Shown: positions 17,805 to 27,391 of the stretch, piece by piece
How positions within the stretch are numbered: the stretch's first letter is position 1
Layout of the letters: the number at the start of each line of letters is the position of its first letter
Assembly: GCA_030068145.1 (NCBI GenBank)
Contig: JAPJBO010000154.1
Location: 1-64,000 of the forward strand
DNA length: 64,000 nt
Direction: 5' to 3'
Origin: Diplonema papillatum
Taxonomy: Eukaryota > Euglenozoa > Diplonemea > Diplonemida > Diplonemidae
Position numbers and translations under genes: made by a program
Notes under the pieces: generated by a model
The model's database searches: none
Told to the model about the DNA's origin: nothing
What the model saw: the letters and a program-made list of their open reading frames with translations, nothing else

Positions 17805-17965
17805 ACGGAGTGTCGCTCGCCCTTGGCGGCGGGTTCTTCGCGCAGGGATGCCGGCCGGGCGCTCGCGGGGCCGCGACCTTCGTCCGCCTCCTGTCCTGCG
17901 TCGGCCGCTTCGAGGCCCAAGCAGGTCTCTCGCCGAACACACCATGTTTGATGCTAGTATCAAGT
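17805..17965 (-). pseudogene. Frameshifted fragment of the MIB/HERC2 gene
   Basis: It matches the part of the neighbouring gene that reads CSARDLLGPSKRPAKDKRRK through REEPAAKGERAEHA (about 18335-18470), but the match moves between frames. It is a downstream truncated copy. Confidence 0.75.
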
Positions 17966-18050
17966 CTTCTTCGGCGCGTGAAAAATCCCCGGCGCGGAAA
18001 GGGAAACAGGGAGTGTAAGACTCCGCAGATAGGGTATGAAACCTTGTATT
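17940..18050 (+). repeat. Family H, partial copy
   Basis: ATGTTTGATGCTAGTATCAA, GTCTTCTTCG, then GGGAGTGTAAGACTCCGCAG, ATAGGGTATGAAACCTTG. See 62015 for the family. Confidence 0.75.
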
Positions 18051-19057
18051 TTTCTGGTGGGGAAATAGTTTGATGTTTTGACAGAACGTGTTGACAGAAC
18101 GTGTTGACAGAACGTGTTAGTATTCGACCCCCCTCCCTTTAGCCTCACTCTGGACTCCGACGAACGTGGCATACCGTGACGTGGGGAGGCCGACAGGAAG
18201 CCGTCGTTCACCGCGGCTGCTGCGGGGGCGCTGGCAGCCAGCGCGCGGCTGCTGCTGCTGCTGCCGCCGCTGGAGGAGCCGGTGGACGACGACGACGACG
18301 AAGACGAAGACGACGAGCCTACAGACGAGAACGCATGCTCCGCCCGCTCGCCCTTGGCGGCGGGTTCTTCGCGCAGGGCTGCCGGCCGGCCCCTCGCGGG
18401 ACCGCCCTTTTTCCGCCTCTTGTCCTTCGCCGGCCGCTTCGAGGGCCCGAGCAGGTCCCTCGCTGAACACACCACCGGAACCACGTCTCGGTACCCCTTG
18501 TACCCGTATCGGTAGTGGTTGATGATCCCGCTTGCCCGCCACGACACCGTCACGCAGCCGAGCTTCGGGTCGTCGGCCACGACATCTCCGATGTTGCCTT
18601 CGCCCCCGTCTTGCTCCTCCCACCGCCAGAATTTCGGGTTCCGGACCACCAGCTGCCCGACGGACGGTCGCTTCAGCGAGGCTGCCAGCGAATCCTGCGT
18701 GTTCCGCCTGTGCGCGGAGGAGTAGCAGGACGCGCGGAAAGACTTGACGCTCGCGTTCAACGACGGCGACACGCTTTTCGGCGCCGGTTTCCGGGGGGGC
18801 GACTGCGATTTGTTGAGGGGGGTGTGGTCCGGCAGGGTCTGCGTGCCGTCGAGGTCGTTGGCGTGGTCGACCTTCGGCGCGTGCGCCGAGCTGAGCGGTG
18901 ACGCGATGGGCGGCACGACAATCGGCGAAGGGGCGGCGGGGCCTTCGACGATGGTTCCCCTCACCACCACGGGAACAGGGCCCGCCAGCTTGTTCGGCGC
19001 CGTCTTCGCAGCGCCGGTGGTCGCTGGCTGAACGCGCCCTGGTTCGTACTGCGGCAT
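17960..19057 (-). CDS. MIB/HERC2-domain protein with poly-Ser tract
   Basis: The start is taken at the ATG at 19057 (MPQYEPGRVQPATTGAAKTA); upstream codons lack coding character. Order: a Pro/Ala-rich low-complexity region (residues 1-110), a basic Ser-rich stretch, a MIB/HERC2 domain (about 155-215: VVRNPKFWRWEEQDGGEGNI, GDVV, GCVTVSWRASGIINHYRYGY, KGYRDV), a Lys/Arg-rich segment (KRPAKDKRRKKGG) and a poly-Ser tract. The W-x-W-x-x-x-DGGEG core and the spaced VSW and YR-G are the hallmarks of the domain, which in animal Mind bomb and HERC2 belongs to ubiquitin ligases and binds peptide ligands; no RING or HECT domain is present here. The last ~55 codons (FCQHVLSTRSVK onwards) come from repeat DNA, so the true end is probably near 18150. 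Confidence 0.75.
   Translation of the reverse strand: MPQYEPGRVQPATTGAAKTAPNKLAGPVPVVVRGTIVEGPAAPSPIVVPPIASPLSSAHAPKVDHANDLDGTQTLPDHTPLNKSQSPPRKPAPKSVSPSLNASVKSFRASCYSSAHRRNTQDSLAASLKRPSVGQLVVRNPKFWRWEEQDGGEGNIGDVVADDPKLGCVTVSWRASGIINHYRYGYKGYRDVVPVVCSARDLLGPSKRPAKDKRRKKGGPARGRPAALREEPAAKGERAEHAFSSVGSSSSSSSSSSSTGSSSGGSSSSSRALAASAPAAAAVNDGFLSASPRHGMPRSSESRVRLKGGGSNTNTFCQHVLSTRSVKTSNYFPTRKIQGFIPYLRSLTLPVSLSAPGIFHAPKKT
18075..18118 (+). repeat. 15-bp tandem repeat, three copies
   Basis: TTGACAGAACGTG recurs three times, just downstream of the likely true end of the MIB/HERC2 gene. Confidence 0.92.
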
Positions 19058-19390
19058 GTGCCACCCCTGCTCGCCGCACGACACACCCAGAGCGCCCTTC
19101 TGGACAGGGATGGCGGTGGGAGGAAGGGGGAGAGGGGTGGGGAAGTTATTTTCCCCGAGCCCTGGTTTGTAGATTGAGGTTTGGAGTTTGAGTCGTGTTG
19201 GTGGATGTGATGTGCGTTTCTCCCTATGTGATTTTAGACGTTTTGTTTGTAGGAACAATTTAGAACTTGTAAATGGAAAACGCTGCCAGCGTGCTAAGGA
19301 GGAGAGATAAGCCTAACGAACATGCTGACTAACTTCTCCGGCTCGTACAGACAAACTTTGTATCTGCCGAACACAAGTTGTTGAAATGAA

Positions 19391-19800
19391 ATGAGAGGTT
19401 CAGAGATGAGACGCGCGGAATAACATGACGCTCGCATTCAGCGACGGCAATGCATTTTTCGGCGCCGGTTTCCGGGGGGAAAAACTTAGTTTAATGTTTA
19501 GGCGGGGGGGGCGACTGCGACTTGTTGAGGGGGGTGTGGTCCGGCAGGGTCTGCGTGCCGTCGAGGTCGTTGGCGTGGTCGACCTTCGGCGCGTGCGCCG
19601 AGCTGAGCGGTGACGCGATGGGCGGCACGACAATCGGCGAATGGGCGGCGGGGCCCTCGACGATGGTTCCCCTCACCACCACGGGAACAGGGCCCGCCAG
19701 CTTGTTCGGCGCCGTCTTCGCAGCGCCGGTGGTCGCTGGCTGAACGCGCCCTGGTTCGTACTGCGGCATGTGCCACCCTGCTCGCCGCACGACGCACCCA
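19391..19800 (-). pseudogene. Truncated copy of the MIB/HERC2 gene 5' end (copy 2)
   Basis: It repeats MPQYEPGRVQPATTGAAKTA through LPDHTPLNKSQSP and the following KPAP-PSLNAS segment, with an insertion (AAACTTAGTTTAATGTTTAGG, a family H start) where the parent is continuous. No MIB/HERC2 domain remains. The non-coding upstream (19800-20040) is duplicated too, ending CTTCTCCGGC.CGTACAGACA. Confidence 0.85.
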
Positions 19801-20109
19801 GAGCGCCCTTCTAGACAGGGATGGCGGTGGGAGGAAGGGGGAGAGGGGTGGGGAAGTTATTTTCCCCGAGCCCTGGTTTGTAGATTGAGGTTTGGAGTTT
19901 GAGTCGTGTTGGTGGATGTGATGTGCGTTTCTCCCTATGTGATTTTAGACGTTTTCTTTGTAGGATTGAAAACGCTGCCAGCGTGCTTAGGAGGAGAGAT
20001 AAGTCTAACGAACATGCTGACTAACTTCTCCGGCACGTACAGACAAACTTTGTATGCCGAACACAAGTTGTTGAAATGAAATGAGAGGTTCAGAGATGAG
20101 ACGCGCGGA

Positions 20110-20830
20110 ATAACATGACGCTCGCATTCAGCGACGGCGACACATTTTTCGGCGCCGGATTCCGGGGGGATTGCAAGAACGTGCTTGGAATGGGTATGTG
20201 CTCAACACCGCACTGGTCCCGTCTGCTCCGTGTTTCGGTCCTTTAAGCCACGGACACATAAGGCGGACCATCATCAGCGCGGAACCTGAGTGTCTGCGGC
20301 GCCGGATTCCGGGGGGGGGGGGGGGGGGGGGGGCGACTGCGACTTGTTGAGGGGGGTGTGGTCCGGCAGGGTCTGCGTGCCGTCAAGGTCGTTGGCGTGG
20401 TCAACCTTCGGCGCGTGCGCCGAGCTGGGAGGTGACGCGATGGGCGGCACGACAATCGGCGAAGGGGCGGCGGGGCCCTCGACGATGGTTCCCCTCACCA
20501 CCACGGGAACAGGGCCCGCCAGCTTGTTCGGCGCCGTCTTCGCAGCGCCGGTGGTCGCTGGCTGAACCCGCCCTGGTTCGTGCTGCGGCACGTGCCACCC
20601 CTGCTCGCCGCACGACACACCCAGAGTGCCCTTCAAGACAGGGATGGTAGTGGGAAGAGGAGGGAGGGGTGGGGAAGTTCTTTTCCCCGAGCCCTGGTTT
20701 GTGTGTAGATGGAGATTTGTAGATTGAGTCGTGTTGGTGGATGTGATGTGCGGTTCTCTTTGTAGGAACAATTTAGAAGGTGCAAACCGAAAAGAAAACG
20801 CTGCCAGCGTGTTTGGGAGGAGAGATAAGC
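20110..20830 (-). pseudogene. Truncated copy of the MIB/HERC2 gene 5' end (copy 3)
   Basis: This is the third copy of the same unit (period about 680 bp). A family D element (20170-20296) has split it. A G-run of about 18 bp at 20315 marks the same place where the parent has PPRKPAP. Confidence 0.85.
20170..20296 (+). mobile_element. Family D element with a 20-bp flanking duplication
   Basis: Family D starts GCAAGAACGTGCTTGGAATG, passes TCAACACCGCACTGGTCCCG, CGTGTTTCGGTCCTTTAAGC, CACGGACACATAAGGCGGA and GCGCGGAACCTGAGTG, and in long copies ends GTAGCTCGTCACAGCCAGGA, CCACCCGTTTGCTACCAG. Here CGGCGCCGGATTCCGGGGGG stands at both 20150-20169 and 20297-20316, as expected of a target-site duplication. 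Confidence 0.78.
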
Positions 20831-20942
20831 CTAACGAACATCTTGAATAGCTGATGAACGAGCTTCTGGCCGCTTTCCCTGGATTTTCGGGGCGTTTTGG
20901 GGCCACCTGGGTAGCTGGGTTCCTTCTGAAGCCCCGTCGCCT

Positions 20943-21192
20943 TTTAGAGTGAAAGTTCGCTTGAAACTCCGGGGTTTTAAAGTCTCCGGGTGACCTTCGT
21001 CGTTAAGGGAAGATAATCTTTGTGCTCTGAGTGTCGTAAGAGTGGTGGTTACACGAGGTAAGAGGATCGGTGGGTACCTTGGTCGTTGGTCATTGGTGGT
21101 TTCGGCCATTGTCCACATACCTTACTTACGGTAGGCCCTCCTCAGTATGGTGCCGCAGTAGGTGACTGTCTGTCTTCTTGGTACCGTCTGAC
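20943..21192 (+). repeat. Family A, full-length copy
   Basis: Core and tail are intact (TTTTAGAGTGAAAGTTCGCT to CTGTCTTCTTGGTACCG). The tail overlaps the 3' codons of the small minus-strand gene at 21122-21442. Confidence 0.88.
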
Positions 21193-21442
21193 CGTCTCTT
21201 TTCTTGGCCACTCTCTCCTTCCGGTCGGTGTGCCCCCGTGAGTGCACGTTTTCCACCCGGGCGACAGTATTCACTGCACGAAGCTCACACGGAGCCTTCA
21301 TAAACTGCTCCATTCTGCGCATCTTCTCTTCCCTTGCCCGCTGCATTTCCTGCTCCTCAGCCTTCGAGACCTCCTGCTGCGTCGACAACACGTTTGAAAG
21401 ACCGAAGAAAACGAAGAAAATGCGTAGTTTTGTTTCGTTCAC
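21122..21442 (-). CDS. Small predicted secreted coiled-coil protein
   Basis: The 106-codon frame starts MNETKLRIFFVFFGLSNVLS, a hydrophobic leader like a signal peptide. A charged helical, probably coiled-coil stretch follows (EVSKAEEQEMQRAREEKMRR), then a Lys/Arg-rich part. The last ~22 codons (QTVPRRQTVTYCGTIL) come from a family A element, so either the element supplies a new C-terminus or the original end has been overwritten. No family is recognised. Confidence 0.4.
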   Translation of the reverse strand: MNETKLRIFFVFFGLSNVLSTQQEVSKAEEQEMQRAREEKMRRMEQFMKAPCELRAVNTVARVENVHSRGHTDRKERVAKKRDGQTVPRRQTVTYCGTILRRAYRK

Positions 21443-21500
21443 GGTGGTTTAGTTCCTTTGAAGGGTGCGGGCGGGTGGGGGGCCGCGCGGGGGGTGGTAG

Positions 21501-21522
21501 GAAGAAGAAGAAGAAGAAGAAA
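21501..21522 (+). repeat. (AAG)n microsatellite
   Basis: There are about seven AAG units upstream of the small minus-strand gene. Confidence 0.9.
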
Positions 21523-21849
21523 TAGAAGTCGGAAAAAGCAAGAAAATGCACGAAAAACGGGAAAGTCGAAGATATGGGGGGGTGGGAGAAGAAAATGAAA
21601 GGGCATAAAACGGGAGAAGAAAAACAAGTGCCGCCTTCCTTTTTCCCCGTGTGTTTCGACCCGGGCGCTGTTGGTCAGCAGGGAGATTTGCCTCCTTTGG
21701 CGCAATTCCATCGCACACGCATCGTGTGCGATGCGTGCTCTCCCGACACTGTAGTCCGTGTACAATGAGTACGTAAAGAGAAGAAAGGGGACAAGTGGCT
21801 AGAAAGGAACACAAAGGCACTTCCGGGAAGAACGGGAGGGGATGCAAGA

Positions 21850-23830
21850 TCAAGCTTAGAATGCCGCGCGTTCAACACCGGCACTAGCCACGGTCACAAT
21901 AGGCGGACCATCAATAGTGTTGTGCCTGAATGCCCGCAGGCAGAAAAGCGATGTGAGTTCAGGTTGTCAGGCTGCTCGTTAGCCGGGACCTTTCACGCAG
22001 AGCGAGTAACTCCCTTTGCAGTGGCAAGCTTTTGAGAGCTTTCTTCGACTTCCGTAAAGAAAGCCTTCGTCGAAGGCGACGGCAACTTTGGGCCCCCGCG
22101 CTGAGCTTTCTTGTATTCCAAACTCACGATTGCTGTGTCGTCACCCCCGAAAGTGCCCAAGTACTCTTAGGGCCCCTCAAAAAAAGCAACAAAAACACAA
22201 AGGAAACAGCTGAATGGGACGGTGGGTGGGAGGAAGGTGGTGAAGGGAGAAACGTCGGGACATCGAAGAAGAAACGCGCCAAATGTGATGGCTTAATACC
22301 CCTCTCTTCCCTCGTCCGGCGGACTTCCGTCCAGTGCGCCGGACACGAAAAATGGGCACATTTGCGCGCACACGTGCGGCGCATTGAAACGTGCGCACTG
22401 AACGTGGAACCAGTTAATCTTCCGACATGAGCTTGCCCGAGTGTGGGCCTACTGAACGTGCTGACACGGTGAACGTATGGCCGACATGAGCTGAGCCAGA
22501 GTGTCCCACGTTAGGTTCGGTGTACGCACGCTCTGGCTCTGCTCAACTCGAAAAATTCAATGAGCCCACATTCAGCATCGTTTCAGTTCAAAACACATCA
22601 TACGTAGACGCCTCCAGTGTAACCACGTTCTGTGTACGTCTCTCCACGTACCTTCAGGTATACGTTTAAGTGGTCAGTGCGTATGATCAAACCCGCGCCG
22701 TCTGTCTGCACTGCGCCGCGGTCCTTTCGTCATTGACACTTTAGGCGGACCATCATCCGCGCGGAACCTGAGGACAACCACCTTCTTGGTCTAGTGTGCC
22801 AGGCGGATATTCGTAGCTCGTCGCAGGAGAATTCCCCGCATTTTCTCTGTCGGCACTGCACTGCTGGTACTGAGCACTAGCTGCCGGCCGCCGTTTCGTT
22901 CCGTTTTCTCGGGGCAGCCGTTGCCCGGTCAATGTTCCTTTGAGTACTAACAGTACCAGTGTATAAGCTAGGGGCCTACAAAAGAAACCCACCCGCAAAA
23001 TTTGCAATAGCCAGTCCAAAGAAACCCCGCACACCGCGAGAGTAGGCGGAAAGAAGTGTGTCCTGCATTGTAACAAGGTAGAGTTTTTCGTTCACAGCAC
23101 GACCCTAAACTCAATATTCTGGACGGGCAGTTGATCATGATCGGATGATGGAGGGTCCTACGCGGGCAGTTTAGTTTCCGCATACTTGGCACGCGGCTAA
23201 AGATGAAGAAAAGACCTCTGCACTCCAGCTGGGCTGGGGGGGGGGGGGGGGGGGGGGGAACAAGGAACGTGGCAAGGCTTGGTCTCACATTCTTGACGCC
23301 GCCGTAGTGCATCCGTTTTGGTCGGAAAGCGCTGCAGCGTGACTGTCCGCAAACTTGTCACGGGTCGAAGAAGTGCGGACGAGCCGGTCCCCTGAACAGT
23401 ACTACGTAAGAAGGAAGGGGGAAAAAAAAAAAAAGAGGGCGTGTGGTACTTGATTGGGACGGTTCCCAGCAATACCAACGGGGATCACATTCAGAAGAAC
23501 AAATCCCGGCGTGGACCGAGGCCAGGGGCACCGCGTGTGGATGAAAACAAAAAGAAAATGGGGCGTAGTGGTGTAGGTCAACTCGGTCAACCCGACCGAG
23601 TTGGACCACGGGGGGCGGAGGGCGGAATTCGGGAAGGTAGAGTGATTCTTCACGGCGGACTCTTCACCAGGGAGTTTGTGCGATCGTGTGTGCGGTCGGT
23701 TTCTTCTTTGTTTTTTTGCGTTCCCACCAGGGCACTAGCTTGGTCTCCGGCTCATTTTCCAGCCGTACTTTTTTGATGCTGTTGTACGAGAGCAGCAGTA
23801 TTTCGTTGTTGCGGCCTCCCACCTTGGGGT
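21850..23830. other. Non-coding stretch with repeat remnants, no gene seen
   Basis: It holds family D remnants (21880-21930 and 22742-22830), a diverged inverted repeat around GAGCTGAGCCAGAGTGT (22482) and ACGCTCTGGCTCTGCTC (22528), and a 24-bp G-run at 23236. The open frames here lack coding character. Confidence 0.5.
22742..22830 (+). repeat. Family D, degraded copy
   Basis: GGCGGACCATCATCCGCGCG, GAACCTGAGG and GGCGGATATTCGTAGCTCGT remain from the second half. Confidence 0.65.
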
Positions 23831-23917
23831 AGCAGGTGGATCAGGCCGAGGGCCACTTCAGGACGGATCAGCGACACCTCCGCTCATTGAGCCTGCTGAA
23901 CGGCAGTCAAGCTTCAC

Positions 23918-24106
23918 GTGTTCGGCGGTACTGCAGAAGAAACCCACGCATCTCTCGCGCAACTCTCAGTGAACTCTCACTCAGGAATGGGCTCAACACA
24001 ACGCGACGCGACGTATCTTCACGACAATGCTCGTCCTCGGATTGCACACCGGCCACCTCTGCCGGGGGCTGGGTGGTGGTGTAGTGCCATTTTATTTATT
24101 TTTTAG
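23918..24106 (+). mobile_element. Mariner-type transposase relic
   Basis: The frame contains TYLHDNARPRIAHR, close to the HDNARPHxA motif that carries the second catalytic Asp of mariner transposases. GWW shortly after it may match GWE. No other conserved block (such as the first Asp or SPDLAPSD) is intact. The call rests on one motif. Confidence 0.4.
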
Positions 24107-24109
24107 TTT

Positions 24110-25440
24110 TCCCCGCCGTCCTTTCCAAATTTGGACTGTCAGTCCAAATGTGGATATAGAAGCTAATCCCCTGGTTTACACCCGCAAATGCGGGAGTGGC
24201 ACACCAGTCCTTCTCGTCCGTATTGCACCCGCGCTGCGAGGGCGGCACCCCCCGCATTTTGGAGCTAAAGACAGGCGAAAATCCGCAAGAAAAAACACTG
24301 TCGCACCTTTTTCACTCCCGCATGCACTCCCCCAACCGGTGGGGGGCCTCCGCCGTGTTCTTTCGTTTCTTTTGGGGGTGGAGGCGCCGGGGGAGGGTGG
24401 GGAAAGATGGCTTGCGAAAAAATTTGCAAAACGTCTTTCTTCCATTGCTGGAGATTCCGCATTCCGAGTACGCTCAACAATCCGACGTCTTTTTCTCCCG
24501 ACTGCAACTGTATGCCGAGTCATCACGATTAGCTACAAGGTGAATACCTCGTTGATCGTACAGTGCCATGCTTCAGGCGCTTGCACTCGTTCGACCGTGA
24601 TAGCAGCGGCAGGCAATTCGATGCAGTTCCAGGGGACAGGGGTGCACCGGCTTAGGGGTGACGAGGGGAGAGGGATGTGCAGCATTTTAGTCGTCACAAC
24701 ACACTGCAGATACTGAAAGGCATCAAGTGAGTGCACGAAGCACTCCGCTGCTTGTCTAAGGAGGATGAAAAGCACCCGCGCATGCTCCAGTAGGGAGGGG
24801 GCCGGAGTGCCAATCACACGGGATTGGGACAAGAGGGCGATTGAGATTGCTCAAATGCTCCCTTCCCAACATGCCCCCATCAATCCATGCCAGCTTATGA
24901 CAGCCTGGCGCTTGTCTTGCGGCTTCCCTATCCAATGGCAAACCTTTTTTCATGACCAACACACTTTGATCTAGGTGCCCTGAAGAAGCACCGTGCGCAA
25001 CCCTTTTGTCTCCACCCGTGGAACAAAACGCGAACCCAGCCCCCAGGATGAGGGGGTGCGTGCGATTTCTCAAGAATGCAGCAACTGATCGATGGCAGCG
25101 AACTGTCCTCACTCCCGTTAGATCAAGAACACGGATTCGTGGGCTGCCACTGGTGCTTGGACTGGGCAAGGGAAAGTTGGTTCGTGTGCCTGCCATGAAA
25201 CACGGAGCATGGGGATCAGGGTTTGTCGACTTGAACGCGAGAGCTGCACGCTTGGGGAATGCCCCGCTGGAGAGGACCCCGCTGCTGCGTGTCACCTACA
25301 CTTTTGACTCGTGCCTAAAGTATACTCGAAGGGTCCCGGTTCTTATGTTCGACGGGGGAAGAGCGGCGAAGAATAGTATGCAACTACGAATTGGCCGTCT
25401 TTTTTGTTGTGAAAGCTTACACCCGGCATGAGACCCATAT
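24110..25440. other. No recognisable gene
   Basis: The longer open frames have no domain or splice support. The segment 25080-25125 is an inverted copy of 14079-14112 (CTAACGGGAGTGAGGA.AGT, CGCTGCCATCGATC). Confidence 0.5.
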
Positions 25441-25448
25441 TTGCCTTT

Positions 25449-25690
25449 TTAGAGTGAAAGTTCGCCTGAAACGCCGGGGGTTTAAAGTCTCCGGGTGACC
25501 TTCGTCGTTTTGGGATATCCTTTGTGCTCTGAGTGTCGTAAGAGTGGTGGTTACACGAGGTAAGAGGGTCGGTGGGTACCTTAGTTGTTGGTCATTGGTG
25601 GTTTCGGCCTTTGTCCGCATACCTTACTTACAGTAGGCCCTCCTCAGTATGGTGCCGCAGTAGGTGACTGTCTGTCTTTTTAGGTTCCGG
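25449..25690 (+). repeat. Family A, full-length copy
   Basis: TTTTAGAGTGAAAGTTCGCC to GGTGACTGTCTGTCTTTTTA, close to the 20943 copy. Confidence 0.88.
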
Positions 25691-26012
25691 CTGCCCGAGT
25701 CTCGAAGACATCCCCCGCCCTGCACACAATCGTGCGGAAGATCGGCGGGGTGGCACATTTGCATCCGGACCGGAAGAAGTACGTACGTTTGGCTCACTTT
25801 TTTGCGTTTCGTTTGTCGGGTGGTGCATTATTTGCGTTCAGTGGGTACCGGTAAGTAGAGTCTTCGTTCTTTACCACGGGTCCGTCTGGGCTTTAAGGTG
25901 TCGTGAAGGGGGGAGTCATGCTTTCTCTATGGGATATTTTGAGTACACGAACCACATGGCTGTCTACGCCTTTGCTACACATTGTCGGGCAACACGCCAA
26001 ATTGTGCGTACT

Positions 26013-26260
26013 AAAATACTCGAGGGGCTGCCTTGTGCTTAATTCGAAGGGGGGGAGAAACAATACAACTCCAAAATAGGGATTTTTTTGTTGAATGCTT
26101 ACCCGCCACTAAACCCAGATTTACCCGTGTTTCGTGTGCGCTGCAGCGCATTTATCTCCTTTGGTCTTAGAATGTTGTTACGATAGTGGGGAGTCACCGC
26201 ATGTTGCACTTGGTCTTTCGCAACTGGCGGCCTCCTCGGGTATTTCCTCCCACAAAACCT
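26013..26260 (+). repeat. Family C, nearly complete copy
   Basis: It starts AAAATACTCGAGGGGCTGCC and ends GCAACTGGCGGCCTCCTC, GGGTATTTCCTCC. It has an extra ~45 bp (GTCTTAGAATGTTGTTACGA onward) before the 3' end. Confidence 0.75.
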
Positions 26261-26331
26261 TCTAATCTCTTGAAAGCAACTCCGTCTCAAGAGATAGGGA
26301 AAGAAGGTTGAAGTATGGCTAAAGATAAAGT

Positions 26332-26412
26332 GGTGTCACCTGAGGGGGTAATCTCAGGGCCGTCCACGTGATAAGCCGTTAAGCAGCGGCTGCCGGCTTA
26401 TCCCGTGACACC
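26332..26412 (+). ncRNA. Possible structured RNA: three-way-junction fold with T-run
   Basis: Perfect complementary arms nest: GGTGTCAC 26332-26339 with GTGACACC 26405-26412; CTGAG 26340-26344 with CTCAG 26353-26357; GATAAGCCG 26370-26378 with CGGCTTATC 26394-26402, and inside that GCAG/CTGC around a CGG loop. TTTT follows at once, which would suit RNA polymerase III termination. No hammerhead core (CTGATGA/GAAA) and no known RNA family is recognised. Expression is unknown. Confidence 0.4.
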
Positions 26413-26879
26413 TTTTATATGTACGTTATTGAAAGAGTAGCGTTGGCACTCTTACAGGTTCGTTCCCTCGTAGCTCGCCGGGAACGGGCACTCCAGTGAA
26501 ACTGGGTATGTTACCGTTTCAGCAAAGGCAGAGACGCCAGACACCAGCGTTGAGCATATGTTGTGAAGAGGAGGCTTGAGCGCCCAGCAGTTGGGCACAT
26601 CCCCGTTTTTCCCCGGTTTTCGGAGGCCCGAAACCGCTCCTGGTTTCTTACCTTTACCCCTCCTTCCGCCCGGATTTGCCAGCATCCCCCGTCGCGAAGG
26701 CAGCGCGCTCTCTTCAGCAAACGTCTGACGCGCCGAGCCGGAAAAGCATAGCTTGCGAGCCCCCTGTTGGCACCGTAATTTTCGGCACACAACCCCTACT
26801 ACTATTAAAAAAGCTTTGGTCCAAAAATGGAGTGTTTTTCGGGGCATCCCATGTTTTTCCCCTCCCTTCGGTGCCCTGA

Positions 26880-27075
26880 CGTGCCGTGTTTCTTTTTCTT
26901 TTTTTGGCGTTATTTTCCCCCTCCGACGACGAACGAGTGTGTCGGACTGCCCACCGGAAGGCGGTTGATTCCTTGAGGCAGGGTTTCTCTGCCGGCGGGA
27001 GTTGCTTGGGGCTTCATTTTTTGTGTCACCGTCGATCCCGAAGGACGATCAGTTTGGTGTCTTGCGACCTTCGTT
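26880..27075 (+). repeat. Family I-related block
   Basis: CGACGAACGAGTGTGTCGGA, CTGCCCACCGGAAGGCGGTT and GATTCCTTGAGGCAGGGTTT correspond to family I (42228 and 63608). It continues with GATCCCGAAGGACGATCAG and TTGGTGTCTTGCGACCTT, as at 63788. Confidence 0.7.
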
Positions 27076-27218
27076 TGTTTGGCAAGGAGTTTTGGTGACG
27101 TGCTTCAGTTAGAAAAAGGAAATAAGAAATTGAGGTGCCAAATCAGTTTGCTCGCTCTCTTACCGGGTGCTCAATTCACTTCTAAGCCAGTTTGCCCACT
27201 CTGCGGCTTTGTCGGGGG

Positions 27219-27391
27219 GAGAAACGATACAACTACAAAAAAATGGGTGTTTTTTGTTAAACGCCCGCCACTGAACCCAGATTCGCCTGCGTTTCGTGTG
27301 GGCTACAGCACATTTACCTCCTTTGATCTTTTGCAGCTGGCAGTCTCCTCAAGTATTTCCTACAAAGCAGGTGCTTATACAAAAAAACAAA
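27219..27391 (+). repeat. Family C, 5'-truncated copy
   Basis: It begins at GGGGGAGAAACGATACAACT and runs to AGGTGCTTATACAAAAAA. Confidence 0.8.

Noticed and set aside
22475..22550. Inverted repeat GAGCTGAGCCAGAGTGT / ACGCTCTGGCTCTGCTC as a structured RNA
   Set aside because: Two mismatches, a long irregular loop and no repeat elsewhere; weak evidence.
26332..26412. Hammerhead ribozyme
   Set aside because: The conserved CTGATGA and GAAA core is absent; only the branched shape is similar.
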